A DNA stretch of 64,000 nucleotides from Dipylidium caninum (taxonomy: Eukaryota; Platyhelminthes; Cestoda; Cyclophyllidea; Dipylidiidae): positions 1,860,001 through 1,924,000 of the forward strand of contig QEYB01000448.1 in the NCBI GenBank assembly GCA_017562135.1, read 5' to 3'. The notes beneath the pieces are model-generated. The model was given only the letters and a program-made list of their open reading frames with translations, was not told where the DNA came from and ran no database searches. Of the stretch, positions 59,277 to 64,000 are shown in pieces (position 1 is the first letter of the stretch; each line of letters begins with the position of its first letter). The position numbers were made by a program, and so were the translations under genes.

Positions 59277-59612
59277 ATGTCATTCGATGGAAAAGGCAAA
59301 CCACTTGATAAGGAAAGCGCAGGATGCACACTTCACAAAGATATAGAGCAGGTTTGCGACCTAAAGCCATACGTAGAGGAATCTCGACAAGCGAAAAATA
59401 GTAATCGCTTGGTACAATCACAGGATAGCACAAATCAGAGACAAAATGATTTAGTCGAACGTGGGCACAACTCAATGCATATTTCTGAACAGCAGAAGAG
59501 GACACCCGGCGGCTCCATCGGAGACTGCAATGATAAATTCGTAAAGATTTCGAAAAATCCATACATGGAGCAAATCACGAAGGCTGAGGTAGTTAAAAAA
59601 GGTATTAATTGA
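59277..59612 (+). CDS. Candidate small hydrophilic protein, 111 residues, unknown
   Basis: The frame starts with ATG in the context aaaATGtca and reads MSFDGKGKPLDKESAG, then LHKDIEQVCDLKPYVEE, HNSMHISEQQKRTPGGS and SKNPYMEQITKAEVVKKG before TAA. It is rich in Lys, Asp, Gln and Asn, with no membrane segment or signal peptide. Such composition is unusual for a chance frame in AT-rich DNA, but a 134-codon minus-strand frame (59562-59158) overlaps it. No intron is needed. No family recognised; it could also be a fragment of a larger gene. Confidence 0.35.
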   Translation: MSFDGKGKPLDKESAGCTLHKDIEQVCDLKPYVEESRQAKNSNRLVQSQDSTNQRQNDLVERGHNSMHISEQQKRTPGGSIGDCNDKFVKISKNPYMEQITKAEVVKKGIN

Positions 59613-62454
59613 TTGAAACGTAAAGAAACCAATGCAAGCGGACCCGTGTGGTTTTGATGAGAAATATAAGTCACTTCGTAACAGCCATGCATCGAATAAA
59701 ATCATTCTTGGAAAGTTACGTGGTAAATATGACCATACAGTTTAAATGATCAGGGCTTGTGTCGAAGGATCTAAAGAACAAACATCCAAATGACTACCGT
59801 ATTTCGGATGCATTGCCTCATCTTGTACGCACCTTGATACCTTTAATGCAATAATAGCCATTTTTTTGGACGGGTGAACAAACAGAGGACTATAAGAGTG
59901 TTTTAAATTATATGTATAAATCAACTACTCAGCTGTATGTTGTTCAGTTTGTACTTGGATCAAAATATGTTGGATAGGGCGTCTGAGGAAGTTACGCTCA
60001 ACAAAAGCGCATTCATGAAACAGTGTTATCCAATTTCTGTTTTGGAAAAGTCCGCCAGCCCATTTTTGCTGCCGAATTACAAGCACAACACCATCACAAA
60101 TACAAAGAAATACTCGGTTGGTGAGAACTATTGGTGTTGACCCGTTTATTCTACACCAGCCCTTTTGAAATAAATATCTGTTATTCGATTTCACTATCAG
60201 TTATCATGGTTATGACCTCTAAAGATATTTTACTCGAATAACAGTTTTACTCCAACCACCTGCAGAGGTTTTTTTCGTTAACACGAGCCAATTTTTTTAT
60301 CTTGAAAGCCTGTAGACGCTAAGGATGACAATGAGAAATTGGGGTCACTGCCCAGAGCGTAAGTCACAAATCTTTCTGGGCACTTATTTTCTATATTTCA
60401 TTCTTGTATTCCAGAAATAACAGATTTTGCGTTAAATACATGCTTAGCGTCCGTTAATAGTAAATGAATGGCTAAAAATTTACAGTATAACTACTATACA
60501 TGGTAACCGACGATAAGCCTTTGGTTGATGTTTATCTCGTTATTTATCCCTCTGTTACCTTCTCCCGATGGCATGTTTTAATATTATTGCGACCTAAATT
60601 CACAGGTTCTAACCACTTTGTCCTTTCTGCGTAACTGATGCGCGCAATCACTACTGCGTAATATTTTTTATAATTAATCTTAGTTTTATTGAGTGTTTCG
60701 TTCATATCTGTTTTGCTTATATTATTTTGAAACCCATACTTATAACGCATAAGTAACAAATTTATCGTTGCCTATGGCGACATTAGACAGCCCTGCCTCA
60801 CCTCCCATTGGCCCAAAAGGGATTATGAGGTTTTTAAAGAGAATTGTAAAGAAGTTGGTGTAGCAAACGATGGAAGAGTAAAAAACGGACGACCCTGTGT
60901 GGATCCAGTGGAGTGGACACAAAGAGATTCAAGCGTGAAGACGAGGGAGGAATGTGGCAGGAGTGCTACGTAATCGGCGCGGGTGCACCCATCGTCGTGG
61001 ACTGGAAGGAAAGGAAGTACAAAACGTGCCACAAACTATGTAATCAATATTAACAAGAAAACAGTGTTTAATTTGTAGTAGACGGAAGAAAACTAAAATA
61101 TTCGACGACCGCTGGTGTATATGTAATGGATAAATGGCTTATTTTCTACCACTATGTCCACCCGGCATCACCAGCAACTACGAGGAACGTCGTGGTAATT
61201 TACAGTCCTACCTGATTGTATCCAGCCAAAGAAGGTCAATCTTTAGGACTAACATATCGTAGCTATTTGTCTCTTGTCGGAGATACATCAATTATGACCC
61301 CTCGCAAGTAGCACCTAATCCTAACGGACTGAGAACTTAAAACGATGGTATCTCACGGCTTCTGCTGGATGTCGGATAAATTAACACCCAACGAGGGATA
61401 GTATAATGAGCCGTGGACAAAGGTCCTGCAAAGCCACGATTCATGAGTATCGAGCGGAAGTGTACGACACCCCCGAGACCCTATCGTAGACCAAATGAGA
61501 CGCGAATTTAACACTTTCCGGTCAGTGAGCCCATGCTTTTTAGCGTCCACCATAGGCAATAATACCTAGGGAGACTTTGATAGCAGCTACCTACTAGTTT
61601 TCGTGTACTCTAACAATATTAGATCTTGTGTGGCATGAGAGGAAGCTGAGGATTAGTCAATTGAAAGGCACTTTTTAAAGAAAATTAGACTAGTTAAATA
61701 AAAACCGGTCTTCTATATCGTCACACAGTCCAACTGTCCTCGGGATTTGGGCTCAAAGCCGCCTCTACTTCTATTGAAAAGGCATAACGTCGAGTTCACG
61801 ACTTAGTGCTCACATCGCTGGACACAACGGGATTAGTGGGTGCGGTAGCGCAGACTCTATGGAATATGCTTCAATGAGCACTTGTGCAGACATACAGTGA
61901 CAATAAACTGCGCGGCACACAGCTTAGAAAACGTTGTGTTTATGAATTAGTCACATTTAACCACTCCCGAAAACAGTTCTTAAACCTAGAGTACAAGAAC
62001 CCCGCCCAGACAAAGGCCAGCAATTGTTAGTCACTCTTGAAATGGACATTAATGATTCCGAATAGCACGTTAAGGCAGGAAAGAACACGAAATTAAGAGT
62101 TCTACGCATGACGTCAGTTCGTGACACCTCATTTGGCACGGAAGGAAAAGGGAAACGAAGACTTCCGTAGACTCGCACGAAAGAGCAGAGTTCCGAATGA
62201 CCGCGAGACAGATTTGATAGGACAAGAACCACAATTAACACGTAAACGGTCTAAAGCGATCTAATAAGAAGCACTTTTGCGTGCACAAAATAACATAACA
62301 CTCGATCGACATCATTTTTATAAATCAGTAAATCGACTCACAAACATACGTCGCAACCAAAGCACACAGATATTAGAAAGAGCGGACTAGTAGCAAGATG
62401 ACAGCTCTCCTCAACCACGGAGAAAGAGGATTAGAAGTGAGAGGGCATGTTTTC
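59613..62454. other. AT-rich region without an assigned gene
   Basis: Short frames occur at 59937-60140 (plus, ATG-started, LDRASEEVTLNKSAFMKQ) and at several minus-strand sites (60194-59925, 61559-61353, 62241-61957). None has splice support or a recognised motif. No tRNA or repeat was recognised by eye. Confidence 0.45.
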
Positions 62455-62886
62455 TCATTGGGGGGAGGCTTGTTTGTGCTCTCTGAAGTCGTAGTACACA
62501 GGAACTGTGGAAGGTAAGTGATCATCACTAACAGCTGCAACGGCATCTAGACGAGTTCGGAGTTCGTCAGTCATCTCGAACATCATCTCGTCCCCGTCCT
62601 CCGCAGTCGTCCTAGGCTTTTCGGTCGGAGGGCCTGGACAACGCATACGTCCGTCAGTACCGGGGCCATTGCTTAACGTTCCCATGCCAATGCCGGGTCG
62701 AGGCACAGGGATGGACCCAACAATGGCGTCCTCGTCCGCGAGGCTCTTCTCGGAATCGTCTGGCGAGGTGGGGATACGTTCGAAATCCTCCTCATCTGAC
62801 TTCTCCCCTGTACCATGTGCTTCATCGAATCGGAACTCGCCGTCAGGGTTCAGATACGCTGTCGTAAATGGAAGGTTAGTCGTTTC
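62455..62886 (-). CDS. Probable last exon of an acidic protein, rest of gene to the right
   Basis: After a good acceptor (ccttccatttacgacag, ending about 62887) the minus strand reads AYLNPDGEFRFDEAHG, then EKSDEEDFERIPTSPDDSEK, GSIPVPRPGIGMGTLSNG, MMFEMTDELRTRLDAVA and STVPVYYDFREHKQASPQ, and stops at 62455. The open frame itself extends upstream to 62919 with an ATG (MFYNIMSVNL), which would remove the need for splicing. The product is strongly acidic and Pro/Ser-rich with PEST-like segments and a short amphipathic helix. I do not recognise the family. Sequence from 62920 to 64000 shows no further exon. Confidence 0.5.
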   Translation of the reverse strand, partial: ETTNLPFTTAYLNPDGEFRFDEAHGTGEKSDEEDFERIPTSPDDSEKSLADEDAIVGSIPVPRPGIGMGTLSNGPGTDGRMRCPGPPTEKPRTTAEDGDEMMFEMTDELRTRLDAVAAVSDDHLPSTVPVYYDFREHKQASPQ

Positions 62887-62919
62887 CGATAAATTAACAC
62901 TCATAATATTATAAAACAA

Positions 62920-64000
62920 ACACCACCTCTGTTTGCCCTGGAGTTTTGAAATAATTTACTCATATGCAATCCCTACATTAAGGCATATGTTTGTTCCCAT
63001 GAACCTCTGCTTGTGGTAGGGTTTCACGTCACCCAAACAAATATTTACAAGTCATCGTCTGCACAAAAATACGAAAATGCCTCAAAAGTCATACTTGATA
63101 GAAAAGAAAAAGATAGAGTTCATCGTACTACAAAATGGTAGTAGGCAGTGGCGGTGAGAGGTAAACTGCATTGTAGGTCTTTTTGTAACTTTTGTAGAAA
63201 GTGAGCAGCAATTCCATTGCACTCATTTAGGTGGTTTATTTGACAGCAACGGGTGAATAATCATGCCAAATCAAGTAAATGCTGATTTGAAACGAATAAA
63301 GAGAAGACCGGTTATGTTGCTGACTGATATTTTAATGCTTCATGCTGAGAATTGTTGTTAAATCCATGTGACATATTCACCAACGAATCAGAAGTAATTC
63401 ACCAGATCTTGAGACGGTACGTATACAGGTAAAAATTTGGACTTAACATCGTGTCAAAGGTGCCTGAGAGGATAGGTTCTAGTGCCTGGAGGGAGGAAGG
63501 CCGATTGTCTATTACTATTACTATAATAAGCCCGCTACTATCATCGAAAGAGTAGAAATTATTTCACGCAGTGGGCCTGGAGAAGCGGTAAAGAAGCCCC
63601 ACCTTCAGCCCCTTCCCGCAAATCGCGGACGGTTTTCCAACCAAATCAAATGACAAACAAAACTACTTTCCGCATTTTTTCAAATAGGCACTACTTTCAA
63701 AACTTCTATAATTCCTCTTATCGTCTAGTTATTTTCGCTTTTCAAAAAAATACTTTGAGGGTTGATGAATCGGGACTTTATTAGTGATAAAAAAGGGGCT
63801 AGTTCATCAAGAAAATAGTACTATGTCTAAGACTCAGAATTTGAATAATGCATGCGGAAATTAAACAAATTATGATGTAGCGATGGGGTAAAGAAACAAT
63901 TTAACATCAAAAGTAGCTTCTAATAAAAAACAGATCTCAGCAGTTATGTTGCACGGTGTAAGCAAACATTTCTTTTGGTACGAAGTAGTCACAAAGGAGT
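62920..64000. other. AT-rich sequence, nothing recognised
   Basis: No open frame with splice or start support, no tRNA and no obvious repeat. It may be an intron of the gene whose last exon is at 62455-62886. Confidence 0.45.

Noticed and set aside
1..64000. CRISPR array, operon or prokaryotic defence system
   Set aside because: No regularly spaced repeats and no bacterial-type gene packing; split genes with GT-AG introns show animal nuclear DNA.
1..64000. tRNA genes
   Set aside because: Looked by eye for A-box and B-box (GGTTCGAATCC-like) pairs; no convincing cloverleaf. A covariance-model scan would be decisive.

Overview
This is animal (metazoan) nuclear DNA. Genes are split by GT-AG introns, several transcript ends carry AATAAA signals, and the readable proteins are typical animal housekeeping or chromatin proteins. 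Three introns of about 30-41 bp in one gene, a divergent peptide-type GPCR and many dispersed GC-rich repeats suggest a flatworm, perhaps a tapeworm. That placement is an inference, not a proof.

Layout from left to right. (1) 1-3982, plus strand: the 3' half of THG1 (tRNA-His guanylyltransferase). (2) 4402-4757, plus: a possible two-exon 68-residue protein of unknown function, tail to tail with (3) 6283-5350, minus: a complete four-exon TMEM59-like membrane protein. (4) About 8113-10276, plus: mitochondrial ribosomal protein uL22m (MRPL22), with unresolved 5' and 3' ends. (5) 17160-13745, minus: an SFMBT-type Polycomb protein with four MBT repeats, an SLED domain and a C-terminal SAM domain. 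(6) 20161-26936, plus: TGS1, the cap trimethylguanosine synthase; its 5' exons are not identified. (7) About 27-49.8 kb: a GC-richer, repeat-rich stretch whose one clear gene is a class A GPCR (38622-37130, minus); weaker candidate exons lie around 33.4 and 46.0-46.5 kb. (8) 52006-58361, plus: a KMT2E (MLL5)/SETD5-type gene with PHD finger and SET domain, readable over 15 exons. (9) 58.4-64 kb: mostly AT-rich DNA with small uncertain ORFs and the probable last exon of an acidic protein at 62455-62886, minus.

The genes form no operon-like unit. Two are chromatin regulators (SFMBT, KMT2E/SETD5-like), two modify RNA 5' ends (THG1, TGS1) and one is a mitoribosomal protein. A recurring oddity is that several clearly conserved genes are broken by single-base shifts, usually inside homopolymers: five in SFMBT, one in the GPCR, one in exon 1 of the KMT2E/SETD5-like gene and possibly one in MRPL22. 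In SFMBT, the GPCR and KMT2E the shifts sum to a restored frame. This points to assembly or base-calling errors more than to dead genes, so automated gene models here will be fragmented.
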